A DNA stretch of 64,000 nt from Bog-532 sp963830385 (GCA_963830385.1 CAWHMD010000009.1:558001-622000); one strand, 5' to 3'; shown: positions 33,174 through 42,711, counted from the stretch's first letter. Numbers and translations: made by a program. The notes: generated by a model from the sequence alone, not told the origin.

Positions 33174-34061
33174 TTACAGGCGCCCGTTGGCCCGCAGCAG
33201 CCGGAGCGCGTCCACCGTCAGCACGCCGCGCCACTCACGCTCGGCCGCCGGGGACCAGGCCAGCCAGTTGAACGTCCAGCCGCCGTCCTCGAGCTGACCG
33301 CTGGCCAGGTGGTCCAGGTGGGCCTTGATCGTGGCTTCGTCGAAAAAGTGACGCGTCATCGAGTCGGGCAGCGGTGCGAAGTTCAGCGGGGAGTGGACCT
33401 CGCCGGGAGCGTCGGGATCGAGGGACACGATGCCGCCGTCCAGGATCATCGGGCGCAGGCGCTCCACCGTGGTCTCGGCCCGGTCGCGGTCCGGCACGTG
33501 CTGCAGGAAGTGCAGCATCCCGGCCATGCCGTACGGGGTCGGCTCGGTCAGCCCGTCGATGCGGGACCACATGACGGTGGTGGCGCCGTCCAGCCAGGGA
33601 TGCTGCACGCCCCGCTTGTGCAGCGTGCCCGCCATCAGGCCGGTCTGGATGTCCGAGGCCGGCGGCGCGCCGTCGGTACCCCCGGGTCCCGCGTCCGGGA
33701 CCAGCCAGGGGGCGTGCGGCCAGTTCGCCATCTCGTCGTGCACGAACAGGACGCCGCCTTCGGCCGGGGCGGTGGCGGCCAGCCAGCCGAGGATCCCGTT
33801 CACCAGCTCGGGGTCCCAGACGTCGGTCTCGTCCATGATGTGCAGGGCCACCTCGGCCGCGATCGGCTCGCTGGTCGGCGTGCGGCCATCGGGCTCGAGC
33901 GCCTGGCCGAACCCGCCGTCCGGGTTGCGATAGGCGGCCAGCGCGTCCCGCACTGGCTGCGCGGCCCCGCCCGCGAACAGCCGCTCGTAGCGCCGCCGGT
34001 CGATGACTCGCGCGTTCGCGGCCAGGAACTGGACCGCCTTGTCGATGTCTGGAGTCGCCAT
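33174..34061 (-). CDS. Prenyltransferase / terpene-cyclase-like alpha-toroid protein
   Basis: A 295-residue protein with repeated G-G-(F/W) helical-barrel motifs: YRNPDGGFGQALEPDG near residue 50, ILGWLAAT, and LEDGGWTFNWLAW near the C-terminus. This is the fold of prenyltransferase beta subunits and squalene/terpene cyclases. The catalytic DxDD of cyclases and a clear zinc triad are absent, so it may be a non-enzymatic relative. ATG 34061 is chosen; an ATG at 34070 is possible. It is divergent from the AraC-type gene, with 72 bases between. Confidence 0.7.
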   Translation of the reverse strand: MATPDIDKAVQFLAANARVIDRRRYERLFAGGAAQPVRDALAAYRNPDGGFGQALEPDGRTPTSEPIAAEVALHIMDETDVWDPELVNGILGWLAATAPAEGGVLFVHDEMANWPHAPWLVPDAGPGGTDGAPPASDIQTGLMAGTLHKRGVQHPWLDGATTVMWSRIDGLTEPTPYGMAGMLHFLQHVPDRDRAETTVERLRPMILDGGIVSLDPDAPGEVHSPLNFAPLPDSMTRHFFDEATIKAHLDHLASGQLEDGGWTFNWLAWSPAAEREWRGVLTVDALRLLRANGRL

Positions 34062-34133
34062 GGGCACCATCTCACCGCATCGGCCCGCCGCTGTCTTGAA
34101 CGAAACGGCCACCACCGGTGGCATCCTGGAGGG

Positions 34134-34849
34134 GTGGGGATCGCGGCCGGATACCGGGAGTGGGCGCCACCGTCCACCCTGCGCCAGCGGCTGGCCTGCG
34201 TGTGGTCCAGCCGCGACCAGCCCGCGACGCTGGTGCTGCCGGACGGCTGCAGCGACCTGATCTGGCAGCAGGGCCACGGCGCGTTCATGGCCGGCCCGGA
34301 CACCGGCCCGGCCCCGGCCGGGCCGGTGGCCACGGTCCTGGTGGGCGTGCGGTTCCGGCCGGGGCCGGCGAGATGCTCGGCGTCCCCCTCAGCGAGCTGC
34401 GCGACCAGCGCGTCGACTTGGCCGACCTGCGGCCCGAGCTCGCCCGGGTGCTGCCCGCGGACCTGGACCCCGGGCAGGTGGCGGCCCGGCTCACCGGCCT
34501 GGCCGGGCGGCTGGCCGACGACGGCCAGCCCGACCGGGCCGTCCTGCGAGCCTGCCAGCTGCTGGCCAGCCCGGCCACGCGCACCGAGGACGTCGCCGAC
34601 CACGTCGGGCTGAGCCCCCGGCAGCTGCGCCGCCGGTGCGAAACGGCGGTCGGTTACGGCCCCAAGATGCTCCAGCGGGTGCTGCGGTTCCGCCGTTTCA
34701 TCTCGCTCGTGGATGCCTCGGGCGGCGCCACCGACCTGGCCGAGGCCGCCGCGGCCAGCGGCTACGCCGACCAGCCGCACCTGACCCGGGAGACCGTGCA
34801 GCTGGCGGGCCTGCCCCCGGCCGCCCTCATCCGCACCCGTCACCCCTAG
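34134..34849 (+). CDS. AraC family transcriptional regulator, frameshifted
   Basis: Two frames together give a 238-residue regulator. The first encodes a DUF6597-like N-terminal domain (YREWAPPSTLRQRL, LVLPDGCSDLIW, VGVRFRPG), and the second a linker and C-terminal HTH_18 domain (VADHVGLSPRQLRRRCETAVGYGPKMLQRVLRF). The break is at 34361-34364 (CCGGGGCCGG), where one more G would restore GVRFRPGAGEMLGV. Its stop codon overlaps that of the convergent GNAT gene in a shared CTAG (34846-34849). It may control the divergent toroid protein. Confidence 0.82.
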
Positions 34850-35745
34850 GCGAGGTCGGGCTCGGCGATCATGGCCGTTCCCACTCGCTGGAATCCGAGC
34901 CGCCCGTACACCCGGGCCACGTCGTCGTCGGACGCGGCCAGGAACACCGTCTGCACGCCGCGCCGCTGGGCGTCGCCGGCCAGCGCCGCCGTCACCGCGC
35001 CGCCCAGGCCCATCCGGCGGGCGCTGGGCAGCACCCCGACCCCGGTGATCTCGGCCACGCTGGCCAGCGCCTGGCAGCTGCCGGCCCCCAGCGGGCCGTC
35101 CCGGTCGAACGCCGCCGCCAGCACCGACTGGCCCGAACGCAGCCGCTCGCGCAGCATGGCGGTGGTGCCCTCGTCGTGCCCGGCCGCGAGCTTGTCCCGT
35201 TCGATCGCGCCCGCCAGCCCGGTCGCCGTGCCCGGGTGCTCGAACGCCACCGCGGGCACCGCCCAGATCCGGTCCAGGTCAGGCTCGTCGGACGAGATGA
35301 TCCGGACCGAAATGCCCGGCTCGGTCACGGGCGGCGGGGTCAGCGCGCCCAGCACCATCAGCGGGTGCGGGCGCACCGCCAGCCCGGCCGCAGGCGCGGC
35401 CGCGGTCATCTCCGGGGCCACCTCGTCGATCCACTCGAACGACTCCGGGATCAGCAGCTCGCGCTGGCGGGCGCGGACGGCCCGGATGTCCTCGGGGCTG
35501 ATGCTCCGGCCCGCGCCCGCGCGCCCCACCCCCGCGCGCCCCACGCCCGCGCGCCCGACACCCCAGCGGCCGAGTCCCCGGCGGCGCCGCGGCCGCGCGT
35601 AGTACGGCCAGCCCGGCCCGGTCGGCGCGAACAGCACCAGCGGCCCGATGTCCTCCGCCCGCGCGCGCCGCCGCGGCAGCGCGTCGCAAAACGCATCGAT
35701 CCGCGCGAGGGTGTCGAACTCGTCCACACCCCTACTCAACCCCAT
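34846..35745 (-). CDS. GNAT family N-acetyltransferase with low-complexity insert
   Basis: A 299-residue protein. The C-terminal ~150 residues are a GNAT domain (SVAEITGVGVLPSARRMGLGGAVTAAL acetyl-CoA loop and VARVYGRLGFQRVG). The N-terminal half resembles the accessory domain of this subfamily but contains a Gly/Arg-rich insert of GVGRA repeats near residues 60-80 (35510-35560). The start ATG 35745 is followed by a possible GTG start six codons later. It converges on the AraC gene. Confidence 0.8.
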   Translation of the reverse strand: MGLSRGVDEFDTLARIDAFCDALPRRRARAEDIGPLVLFAPTGPGWPYYARPRRRRGLGRWGVGRAGVGRAGVGRAGAGRSISPEDIRAVRARQRELLIPESFEWIDEVAPEMTAAAPAAGLAVRPHPLMVLGALTPPPVTEPGISVRIISSDEPDLDRIWAVPAVAFEHPGTATGLAGAIERDKLAAGHDEGTTAMLRERLRSGQSVLAAAFDRDGPLGAGSCQALASVAEITGVGVLPSARRMGLGGAVTAALAGDAQRRGVQTVFLAASDDDVARVYGRLGFQRVGTAMIAEPDLA

Positions 35746-35754
35746 GAACGGAGC

Positions 35755-37518
35755 CTACGCACCTCGCACGGGCGCGTCGTCCCGTCCTGGCACACGTCCC
35801 GCCAGCCGCAGTTCACCGGGCGCGCCCGCCGGCACGGCCGGGTGCAGCGGCGCCACCGGCTCGACCCGCCGGTAGGCGCTGCCGAGCGGCGGCCGCGGGT
35901 CGGCTCCGCCCCGGTTGGGCCAGCAGGCCAGGGCCCGTTCGGCCTGGGCGGTGATGGTCAGCGAGGGGTTCACGCCCAGGTTGGCCGACACCGCCGAGCC
36001 GTCCACCACGTGCAGCCCCGGGTGCCCGTAGACCCGCTGCCAGGGGTCGACCACGCCGGTCGCGGGGGAGTCCCCGATCGCGCAGCCGCCGAGAAAGTGC
36101 GCCGTGGTCGGGATGTTGATCAGGTCCAGCCACGTCCCGCCCGCCATCCCGCCAAGCTCTTCGGCCAGCAGCCGGACCGCCCGGTGGGCGGCCGGGATCC
36201 AGGCCGGCGACGGCGCCCCGTGCCCCGGCCCGGACCGCATCGTCCAGCCGGTCAGCGACCGGTGCGCCCGCACCGTCACCGAATTGTCGACATTCTGCAT
36301 GACCAGGGCGATGATCGTGCGCCGGGACCAGTTGCGCACGTTCGGCAGCCGGGCCACGTCCCACGGCCGCCGGGCCACCTGGCCCAGGAATCTGGCCCAG
36401 CGCGGGGCCCGGCCGCCCCCGTCCACCAGCAGCGTGCGCAGCCCCGCCATCACGTTGGAGCCCGGCCCGTAGCGGGTCGGCTCGACGTGTGTCTGCTCGT
36501 CCGGGTGGAACGAGGACGTGATCGCCACCCCGCGCGAGTGGTCGGGCCCGCGGGTCCGGAACCGCTCCACCCCCAGGATCGCCTCGGAATTCGTCCTGGT
36601 CAGCGTGCCCAGCCGCGCCGACAGGGCGGGCAGCGCGCCGGTCGCCCGCATCCGGTGCAGCAGCTTCTGGGTGCCGTAGGTGCCGGCCGCGAACACGACC
36701 TGGTCCGCGGTCAGGTGGCCGCGCCGGCGGGGCAGCGGGCCGGTGCCGGCCGTCTCCACCCGGTAGCCGTCGCCATCCGGCCGGACCCCGGTCACCGTGG
36801 TCAGCGGCAGCACCCGTGCGCCCGAACGCTCGGCCAGGTAGAGGTAGTTCTCGGTGAGCATGTTCTTCGCGCCGGCCCGGCAGCCGGTCATGCACGACCC
36901 GCACTCGGTGCACGCCACCCGCCGCGGCCCGGCCCCGCCGAAGTACGGGTCGGCCGACTCGGCCCCCGGCTCGGCCCCGAAGTGGACCCCGACCGGGGTG
37001 AGCCGGAACGTCTGCTCCCGGCCCATCCGCGCCGCGACCCGCCGCACCGCCTCGTCGGCCGGCGTCATGGTCGGGTTGACCGTCACCCCGAGCATGCGCC
37101 GGGCCTGGTCGTAATAGGGGGCGAGTTCGGCCTGCCAGTCGGTGATGTGCCGCCACTGCGGATCGTCGAAGAACGGCTGCGGCGGCTCGTACAGGGTGTT
37201 CGCGTAGACCAGCGAGCCGCCACCGACCCCGGCGCCGGCCAGCACCAGCACCCGGCTGCCCCGCCGGCCGCGCAGCAGATGGATGCGCTGGATACCGGTC
37301 AGGCCCAGCGCCGGCGCCCACAGGTAGCGCCGGGTGTGCCAGGAGTTGCGGGGCAGATCCCGGTGCCGCGTGCGCGGGTCCTCGCCGGCCGGGTCGTCGA
37401 ACCGCCGCCCGGCCTCGATGACCGCGACCCGGTAGCCCTTCTCGGCCAGCCGCAGCGCCGCCACGCTCCCGCCGAACCCCGACCCGATGACGATGACGTC
37501 GTAGTCCCGGTCACCCAT
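35755..37518 (-). CDS. GMC family oxidoreductase, ChoD-like
   Basis: A 587-residue FAD enzyme: N-terminal dinucleotide motif VIVIGSGFGGSVAALRLA, LAGAGVGGGSLVYAN, and the C-terminal signature HVVDGSAVSANLGVNPSLTITAQAERAL. It carries CTECGSCMTGCRAGAKNML, a cysteine-rich motif seen in ChoD-type 'cholesterol oxidase' homologues of actinomycetes. It is ~10 bases from the GNAT start on the same strand. Sterol oxidation is not assured: this subgroup often acts on other alcohols. No signal peptide. Confidence 0.87.
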   Translation of the reverse strand: MGDRDYDVIVIGSGFGGSVAALRLAEKGYRVAVIEAGRRFDDPAGEDPRTRHRDLPRNSWHTRRYLWAPALGLTGIQRIHLLRGRRGSRVLVLAGAGVGGGSLVYANTLYEPPQPFFDDPQWRHITDWQAELAPYYDQARRMLGVTVNPTMTPADEAVRRVAARMGREQTFRLTPVGVHFGAEPGAESADPYFGGAGPRRVACTECGSCMTGCRAGAKNMLTENYLYLAERSGARVLPLTTVTGVRPDGDGYRVETAGTGPLPRRRGHLTADQVVFAAGTYGTQKLLHRMRATGALPALSARLGTLTRTNSEAILGVERFRTRGPDHSRGVAITSSFHPDEQTHVEPTRYGPGSNVMAGLRTLLVDGGGRAPRWARFLGQVARRPWDVARLPNVRNWSRRTIIALVMQNVDNSVTVRAHRSLTGWTMRSGPGHGAPSPAWIPAAHRAVRLLAEELGGMAGGTWLDLINIPTTAHFLGGCAIGDSPATGVVDPWQRVYGHPGLHVVDGSAVSANLGVNPSLTITAQAERALACWPNRGGADPRPPLGSAYRRVEPVAPLHPAVPAGAPGELRLAGRVPGRDDAPVRGA

Positions 37519-37601
37519 GACCGAAGACTAGACCGCCGCCCGCGGTAATGCTACCCACGAGTAACATTTTCGGATTTAAAGGGTTTCGGCCGCGCTGGTG
37601 T

Positions 37602-37967
37602 CTAGGCGGAGTCGCGGCGATCCCGCAGCCGGTCGGCCAGCCGGTCGGCGTACCCGGCGTCCCAGGTGCGATCCAGCTCGGCCAGGATGCGCTGGTCCTG
37701 CTGCCGATCGCGCGACCCGGGCTCGCTCTCGCCGACCTGCTCGCTCTCGCGGATCTGCTCGCTCGCGGGCACCGGCCGGGGCGGCACCGCACCGGCCCGG
37801 CCCGGCCGCGCCGGAGGGGACGCGGCGTCGCCCGTTGCCGCGTGGCCCGGCGGCCGCCCGCGCCCGCGCAGGCCCGGGATGCCGTTCCGCCGCATCGGTA
37901 CGAGCCAGGCGAACAGCGCGATCACCACCGCCGCGGCTACGTACTCGACGATCATGGTTATGGTCAT
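37602..37967 (-). CDS. Small single-span membrane protein
   Basis: A 121-residue protein: N-terminal membrane segment (MIVEYVAAAVVIALFAWLV), a proline/arginine-rich linker, and a charged C-terminal helix (DRQQDQRILAELDRTWDAGYADRLADRL) that may form a coiled coil. ATG 37967; weak ribosome site. No recognised family. The heptad-like ESEQ repeats at residues ~70-80 come from a short GC-rich duplication. Confidence 0.5.
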   Translation of the reverse strand: MTITMIVEYVAAAVVIALFAWLVPMRRNGIPGLRGRGRPPGHAATGDAASPPARPGRAGAVPPRPVPASEQIRESEQVGESEPGSRDRQQDQRILAELDRTWDAGYADRLADRLRDRRDSA

Positions 37968-38355
37968 CTTGGCTCGATCTCTGTGTTCAGGTGATTACAC
38001 CAAGTATCCCCTTATAGTGCCATCCTGAACACACAAAGTAAAGTCAACCTCACGGAGAGTACCGTGCAGCCGCTTAGCCGCAGGTAGAGCTCCAATGACC
38101 GGCTCCCTTTTCGGATATGTACCCCGTTAGCCGGAATGAACCTCAGCATGGCCCGTATCCCCCGCGCCATATCGCGATTATTTCGGTAAGTACCGCATCA
38201 CGTGGTCCCCGTATCCCCCGCTTGCCCCGTTCAAAGCCCTGTCCTGATTTACGGAATAGACCCGCAGATGGTTTGGTTGGAGATACATGCAAACGCATAT
38301 ACCTTCCCTGACCTGGCCGTAGCCGGCCGCGGGGCCGGGAAATTAGGAGATAAGC
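37968..38355. other. 388-base intergenic region
   Basis: The region is less GC-rich than its surroundings and holds no supported gene. It contains the candidate operator at 38284-38301 and the ribosome site AGGAGA at 38344-38349 for the LLM oxidoreductase. Confidence 0.6.
38284..38301. promoter_or_regulatory. Candidate MarR operator upstream of the LLM operon
   Basis: An imperfect 18-base palindrome, TACATGC-AAAC-GCATATA (6 of 7 pairs), 55 bases upstream of the first gene. Size and place fit a MarR dimer site, and the operon's second gene is a MarR regulator. No direct evidence of binding. Confidence 0.4.
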
Positions 38356-39525
38356 ATGCAGTTCGGGATCTTCTCGGTCAGCGACATCACCCGGGACCCG
38401 GTGTCGGGAGAGACCCCCAGCGAGGCCGAGCGCATCGACGGGATCGTGCGCATCGCCCAGAAGGCGGACGAGGTCGGGCTGGACGTGTTCGCGATCGGCG
38501 AGCACCACAACCCCCCGTTCTTCTCCTCGGCGCCGACCACGCTGCTGGCCACCATCGCCGCCACCACCAAGCGGCTGATCATGTCCACCGCGACCACGCT
38601 GATCACTACCAACGACCCGGTGCGGATCGCCGAGGAGTACGCGATGCTGCAGCACCTGGCCAAGGGCCGGGTCGACCTCATGCTCGGGCGCGGCAACACC
38701 GCCCCCGTCTACCCGTGGTTCGGCCAGGACATCCGGGAGAGCCTGCCGCTGGCGCTGGAGAACTACAACCTGCTGCACCGGCTGTGGCGCGAGGATGTAG
38801 TGGACTGGGAGGGCGCGTACCGTACCCCCCTGCAGGGCTTCACGTCGGTCCCGCGGCCGCTGGACGACGTACCGCCGTTCGTGTGGCACGGCTCGATCCG
38901 CACGCCGGAGATCGCCGAGCAGGCCGCCTTCTACGGTGACGGCTTCTTCGCCAACAACATTTTCTGGCCGAAAGAGCACTACATGCAGCTGATCCGGTTC
39001 TACCGGCAGCGCTTCGAGCACTACGGCCACGGCACCAAGAAGCAGGCCATCGTCGGCCTGGGCGGCCAGGCCTACCTCGCCCGCCGGTCACAGGACGCCA
39101 AGGCGGAGTTCCGACCGTACTTCAACGAGGCGCCGGTCTACGGGCACGGCCCGTCCATGGAGGACTTCATGGACCTGACCCCGCTCTCGGTCGGCAGCCC
39201 GCAGGAGGTCATCGACAAGACGCTGACGTTCCGCGAGCACTTCGGCGACTACCAGCGCCAGCTGTTCCTGGTCGACCACGCCGGGCTGCCGCTGAAGACC
39301 GTGCTGAACCAGCTCGACCTGCTGGGAGAGGAGGTCGTCCCGGTGCTGCGCAAGGAGATCGCCGCCCGGCAGGACCCCGAGACCCCGGAGGCGCCCACCC
39401 ACGCCAGCCTGGTCCGGGCCAAGTACGGCACCGGGGCGCCGCGCCAGCCGCGCCCCAACGCCAACCGCGGCGACAACGTCACCGGCGGCTCGCCCTACCA
39501 GGACACCGAGGAAACGGCCGCATGA
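38356..39525 (+). CDS. LLM class flavin-dependent oxidoreductase (CE1758 type)
   Basis: A 389-residue luciferase-like monooxygenase: FGIFSVSDITRDP at the N-terminus, AIGEHHNPPFFSSAP, and LGRGNTAPVYPWFG. It lies in the pair arrangement known for CE1758/CE1759-type proteins, an LLM oxygenase with its own FMN reductase. It uses reduced FMN and oxygen; the substrate is unknown. ATG 38356 has an AGGAGA ribosome site. Its end overlaps the MarR gene by 4 bases (ATGA). Confidence 0.9.
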   Translation: MQFGIFSVSDITRDPVSGETPSEAERIDGIVRIAQKADEVGLDVFAIGEHHNPPFFSSAPTTLLATIAATTKRLIMSTATTLITTNDPVRIAEEYAMLQHLAKGRVDLMLGRGNTAPVYPWFGQDIRESLPLALENYNLLHRLWREDVVDWEGAYRTPLQGFTSVPRPLDDVPPFVWHGSIRTPEIAEQAAFYGDGFFANNIFWPKEHYMQLIRFYRQRFEHYGHGTKKQAIVGLGGQAYLARRSQDAKAEFRPYFNEAPVYGHGPSMEDFMDLTPLSVGSPQEVIDKTLTFREHFGDYQRQLFLVDHAGLPLKTVLNQLDLLGEEVVPVLRKEIAARQDPETPEAPTHASLVRAKYGTGAPRQPRPNANRGDNVTGGSPYQDTEETAA

Positions 39526-39965
39526 CGCCCCCGCTCGCCAACGGCGCCTGGGAGGAACTGCTGGGTGCCTACGGCACGCTGATGCGCGAGTTCAGCGCGG
39601 AGGACATCTGGTCCGAGGTGTCCATGCGCGAGTACGACGTGCTCTACGCGCTGTCCAAGTGCCCGGCCCCGATGCGCCTGTCCGAGCTGAACCGGCACGT
39701 GCTGCTCAGCCAGCCGGCCCTGTCCCGGCTGGTGGACCGGCTGACCGAGCGCGGCCTGGTGGACCGCTGCACCGACCCGGCCGACGGCCGCGGGGTGCGG
39801 CTCTCGCTCACCCCGGCCGGCCAGGCGGTCCAGCGCCAGGTGGGCCGGGCGCACGCCCGTACCGTGGCCCGGGCCATGACCGCCGGCCTCACCCATGACG
39901 AACTCGGCCAGCTGGAGGCGTTGTGCCGCAAGCTGGCCGCGGCCAATGACAAGGATCTGACCTGA
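39522..39965 (+). CDS. MarR family transcriptional regulator
   Basis: A 147-residue winged-helix regulator (MREYDVLYALSKCPAPMRLSELN, then LSQPALSRLVDRLTERGLVDR and the wing DPADGRGVRLSLTPAG). It is the second gene of a four-gene operon in which each start overlaps the preceding stop (ATGA at 39522-39525, and TGATG at 39963-39967). It is the likely repressor of the operon, acting at the palindrome near 38284-38301. Confidence 0.92.
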   Translation: MTPPLANGAWEELLGAYGTLMREFSAEDIWSEVSMREYDVLYALSKCPAPMRLSELNRHVLLSQPALSRLVDRLTERGLVDRCTDPADGRGVRLSLTPAGQAVQRQVGRAHARTVARAMTAGLTHDELGQLEALCRKLAAANDKDLT

Positions 39966-40678
39966 TGAACGAACCCTTCCGGGTCGCGGTGGTGAGCGCC
40001 GGTACCAGCGACCCGTCCTCGACCCGGCTGCTGGCCGACCGCATCACCGACCGCGTGGTGGCGCTGGCGGGCCAGGACGGCCATCCGGTGACCGTCAACG
40101 TGATCGAGCTGCGCGAGCTGGCCGCCGACGTGTCCCAGGCGCTGGTGTCCCAGCTGATCAGCCCCAAGCTGCGGGCGGCCATCACCGCGCTGGCCGAGGC
40201 CGACGGCCTGGTCGTCGCCACCCCGGTCTACAAGGCGGCCGCCAGCGGGCTGTTCAAGTCGTTTGTCGACGTGCTCGACAACGACCTGCTGATCGCCAAG
40301 CCCGTCCTGCTGTCGGCCACGGCCGGCACCGCCCGGCACGCGCTGGTCGCGGACGACCAGCTGCGCCCGCTGTTCGCCTACCTGCGCGCGATGACCGTGC
40401 CGACGTCGCTGTTCGCGGCGCCCGAGGACTGGGCCGACCCGGCCCTCAACCAGCGGATCGACCGCGCCGTCCGCGAGCTGGTGCTGCTGATGGAGAGCGG
40501 TTTCGCCCGCGCCGTCCGGGACGAGTCCTGGGACAGCTACCAGCACGAGTTCGGCAGCCTGGCCGAGAGCGACGACGACGATGACGACGAGCCCGCTATC
40601 CAGCTCAACACCGACCTGATGCGGCTGGCGGCGGGCGGGTCCAGCCGACGGCCCGGCGGCGCGCCGGATCGGGGATGA
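39965..40678 (+). CDS. NAD(P)H-dependent FMN reductase (CE1759 type)
   Basis: A 237-residue flavodoxin-like reductase: VVSAGTSDPSSTRLLADRI binds the FMN phosphate, and ATPVYKAAASGLFKSFVDVLD is the family core. A C-terminal tail has an acidic stretch (DDDDDDE) of unclear role. It probably supplies reduced FMN to the LLM oxygenase encoded two genes upstream. It overlaps the following MFS gene by 4 bases. Confidence 0.9.
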   Translation: MNEPFRVAVVSAGTSDPSSTRLLADRITDRVVALAGQDGHPVTVNVIELRELAADVSQALVSQLISPKLRAAITALAEADGLVVATPVYKAAASGLFKSFVDVLDNDLLIAKPVLLSATAGTARHALVADDQLRPLFAYLRAMTVPTSLFAAPEDWADPALNQRIDRAVRELVLLMESGFARAVRDESWDSYQHEFGSLAESDDDDDDEPAIQLNTDLMRLAAGGSSRRPGGAPDRG

Positions 40679-41928
40679 GGGCGCCTGACCGCGCCCGCCG
40701 CACCATCCGCCTGGCGGTGATCGGGGGACTGTCGTCCTTCGGCCCGCTCTCGCTCGACCTGTACCTGCCCGCGCTGCCGCACGTGGCCACCTCGCTGCAC
40801 ACCAGCGACGGCGCCGCCCAGCTGAGCGTGTCCTGCTGCCTGGCCGGCCTGGCCGCCGGGCAGTTCGTGTTCGGCCCGCTCGGCGACCGGTTCGGGCGGC
40901 GCTGGCCGCTGCTGGCCGGGGTCAGCCTGTGGACGGTGGCGGCGCTGCTGTGCGCGGTCGCGCCCAGCGTCACCGCGCTGGTCATCCTGCGGCTGATCCA
41001 GGGCTTCGGCGGGGCCGCGGGCCTGGTGCTGAGCCGCGCCGTCGTCCGTGACCTGTACGACAACACCGCTCTGGCCCGCGCGTTCGCGGTGGTCGCGCTG
41101 ATCAGCAACATCACCCCGGCGGTGGCGCCGGTGGCCGGCGGCGTGCTGCTTCACGTGATGTCCTGGCGCGGCCTGTTCCTGGTCCTGACCGGGGCCGGGG
41201 CCCTGCTGGTGGCGGGGACCGCGCTGTTCCTGCCCGAGTCGCTGCCGGCCGCCTACCGCCAGGCGGGCAGCCTGCGGGCCACCGGCGCGCTCGCCCGCAC
41301 CCTGGTCGCCGACCGCCTGTTCGTCCGGGCGGTGTGCGCCCTGGTGCTGGCCAGCGCGATGTTGTTCATCTACCTGTCGCTGAGCTCGGTCATCCTGCAG
41401 CGCCAGTACGGCCTGAGCACCAACGCCTTCTCCGCGATGTTCGCGGTCAACTCGGTCGGCCTCATCACCGCCGGTTCGGCGACCGTCCGCCTGCTGCGCC
41501 GGTACCCGCCGGAGCGACTGCTGGCGGTGGGCCTGGCGGCCGCCCTGGCCGGCTCGGCCGGTCTGTGCGCGGCGGTGGCGGCCGGCGCCCCGTCGTGGGC
41601 GGTCCTGCCGTTCCTGTTCGTCTGCGTGGCCAGCATGGGAGCCATCACCCCGACCGCCACCAACCTGGCCATGCTCAACCACCCCGAGGCTGCCGGGGCG
41701 GGTTCGGCCCTGCTCGGCGGCGCCCAGTACGCGGTCGGGGGACTGGCCGGCCCGGTGGTCACCCTGGCCGGCGACACCGCCGCCGCCATGTCCATCGGCA
41801 TGGGCGTCGCCTCCGCCGGCGCGTTCACCGCCTGGCACGGCCTGGGCTCCCTAGCGCGGCCAGAGCCGGCCCCGGACCACGCGACCGACGACTCCGCCCC
41901 CGGCCGACATCGTCTGACCGGCTCCTGA
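40675..41928 (+). CDS. MFS multidrug efflux transporter, Bcr/CflA type
   Basis: A 417-residue 12-span exporter with LDLYLPALPHVATSL and the A-motif GPLGDRFGRRWPLL in its first half and RLIQGFGGAAGLVLSRAVVRDLY, typical of the Bcr/CflA group. It is the last gene of the LLM-MarR-FMN reductase operon, which suggests export of the oxygenase substrate or product, or a detoxification pair. GTG/ATG overlap with the reductase supports coupling. Confidence 0.9.
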   Translation: MRAPDRARRTIRLAVIGGLSSFGPLSLDLYLPALPHVATSLHTSDGAAQLSVSCCLAGLAAGQFVFGPLGDRFGRRWPLLAGVSLWTVAALLCAVAPSVTALVILRLIQGFGGAAGLVLSRAVVRDLYDNTALARAFAVVALISNITPAVAPVAGGVLLHVMSWRGLFLVLTGAGALLVAGTALFLPESLPAAYRQAGSLRATGALARTLVADRLFVRAVCALVLASAMLFIYLSLSSVILQRQYGLSTNAFSAMFAVNSVGLITAGSATVRLLRRYPPERLLAVGLAAALAGSAGLCAAVAAGAPSWAVLPFLFVCVASMGAITPTATNLAMLNHPEAAGAGSALLGGAQYAVGGLAGPVVTLAGDTAAAMSIGMGVASAGAFTAWHGLGSLARPEPAPDHATDDSAPGRHRLTGS

Positions 41929-41976
41929 TGTGCATTGCTCATCGACCTAACGAGCCGCTTGTGCTCGACTCAGTGA

Positions 41977-42465
41977 ATGAGCGCCGTTGTGGCAAGCCTG
42001 ATTGCGGTGGCCGGAACTCTCCTCGGCTCGTTCAGCACTTTCCAGTTTCAGCAGAAGGTGGCGCAGCGCACTGAAGTCACCGCGCGGCACGAGCGGCTGC
42101 GGCAGGATCGGCTGGCGGCGTGTACCGAGTTCGCCGCCGCCATCAGCGACCTCCGGCGTGCGGTGATCGCGGTCTGGTTCCGGAGCCGAAGAGCCCGGGC
42201 GGCCGCCGACGACAACCAGGCGGTGGCCGACTACTACAGCGCGCACGCCGACGCCGATCGTCTCGGCGCCGTTGCCCACAGTGCCAAATTCCGGATGTTG
42301 CTGCTGATCGACGACCGGGGGCTGCGCGAACTGGCGGACGGCGCCTTCGAGGAGATCGATGTCATCATGCCCGCGGCCGACAAGGCCGCGGTCGAGGTGC
42401 TGGACGTGAAGTTCGAAGCGCACATGTCGGCTTTCATGGCCGCCGCCGCCCAGTTGCTGCGCTGA
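41977..42465 (+). CDS. Hypothetical membrane-anchored helical protein
   Basis: A 162-residue protein: an N-terminal membrane segment (VVASLIAVAGTLLGSFSTF) followed by a long helical cytoplasmic region with alternating charged and hydrophobic residues (VAQRTEVTARHERLRQDRL and onward). Single-span proteins of this layout are common in actinomycetes and are sometimes labelled KilB-like; I do not assign a function. It starts 48 bases after the MFS stop. Confidence 0.6.
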   Translation: MSAVVASLIAVAGTLLGSFSTFQFQQKVAQRTEVTARHERLRQDRLAACTEFAAAISDLRRAVIAVWFRSRRARAAADDNQAVADYYSAHADADRLGAVAHSAKFRMLLLIDDRGLRELADGAFEEIDVIMPAADKAAVEVLDVKFEAHMSAFMAAAAQLLR

Positions 42466-42711
42466 ACCGGCCGGTCCTCAGGCCTCGGGCCAGCGGCTTC
42501 AGCGTCTGCTGCAACTCCGCTGGCGCGCCGCGAACCAGGCGTCTTCGGACGTGCGGGAAAGCCTGCCCGACCTGCAAGCTCTCGATCGCGCCAGCCACAG
42601 TGGCCACTTCAGTTCCGGCAGCCACAAGCCGCGCGGCGCACTGCCGCCCCGTGAGGCTCCGCAGGCCCATCGTCCATCCGCGCCCCAGTAGTGCGTGTGT
42701 ACTTCCGATGT

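Noticed and set aside
38117..38311. 64-residue frame upstream of the LLM operon
   Set aside because: No ribosome site or recognisable protein pattern; it overlaps the candidate operator.
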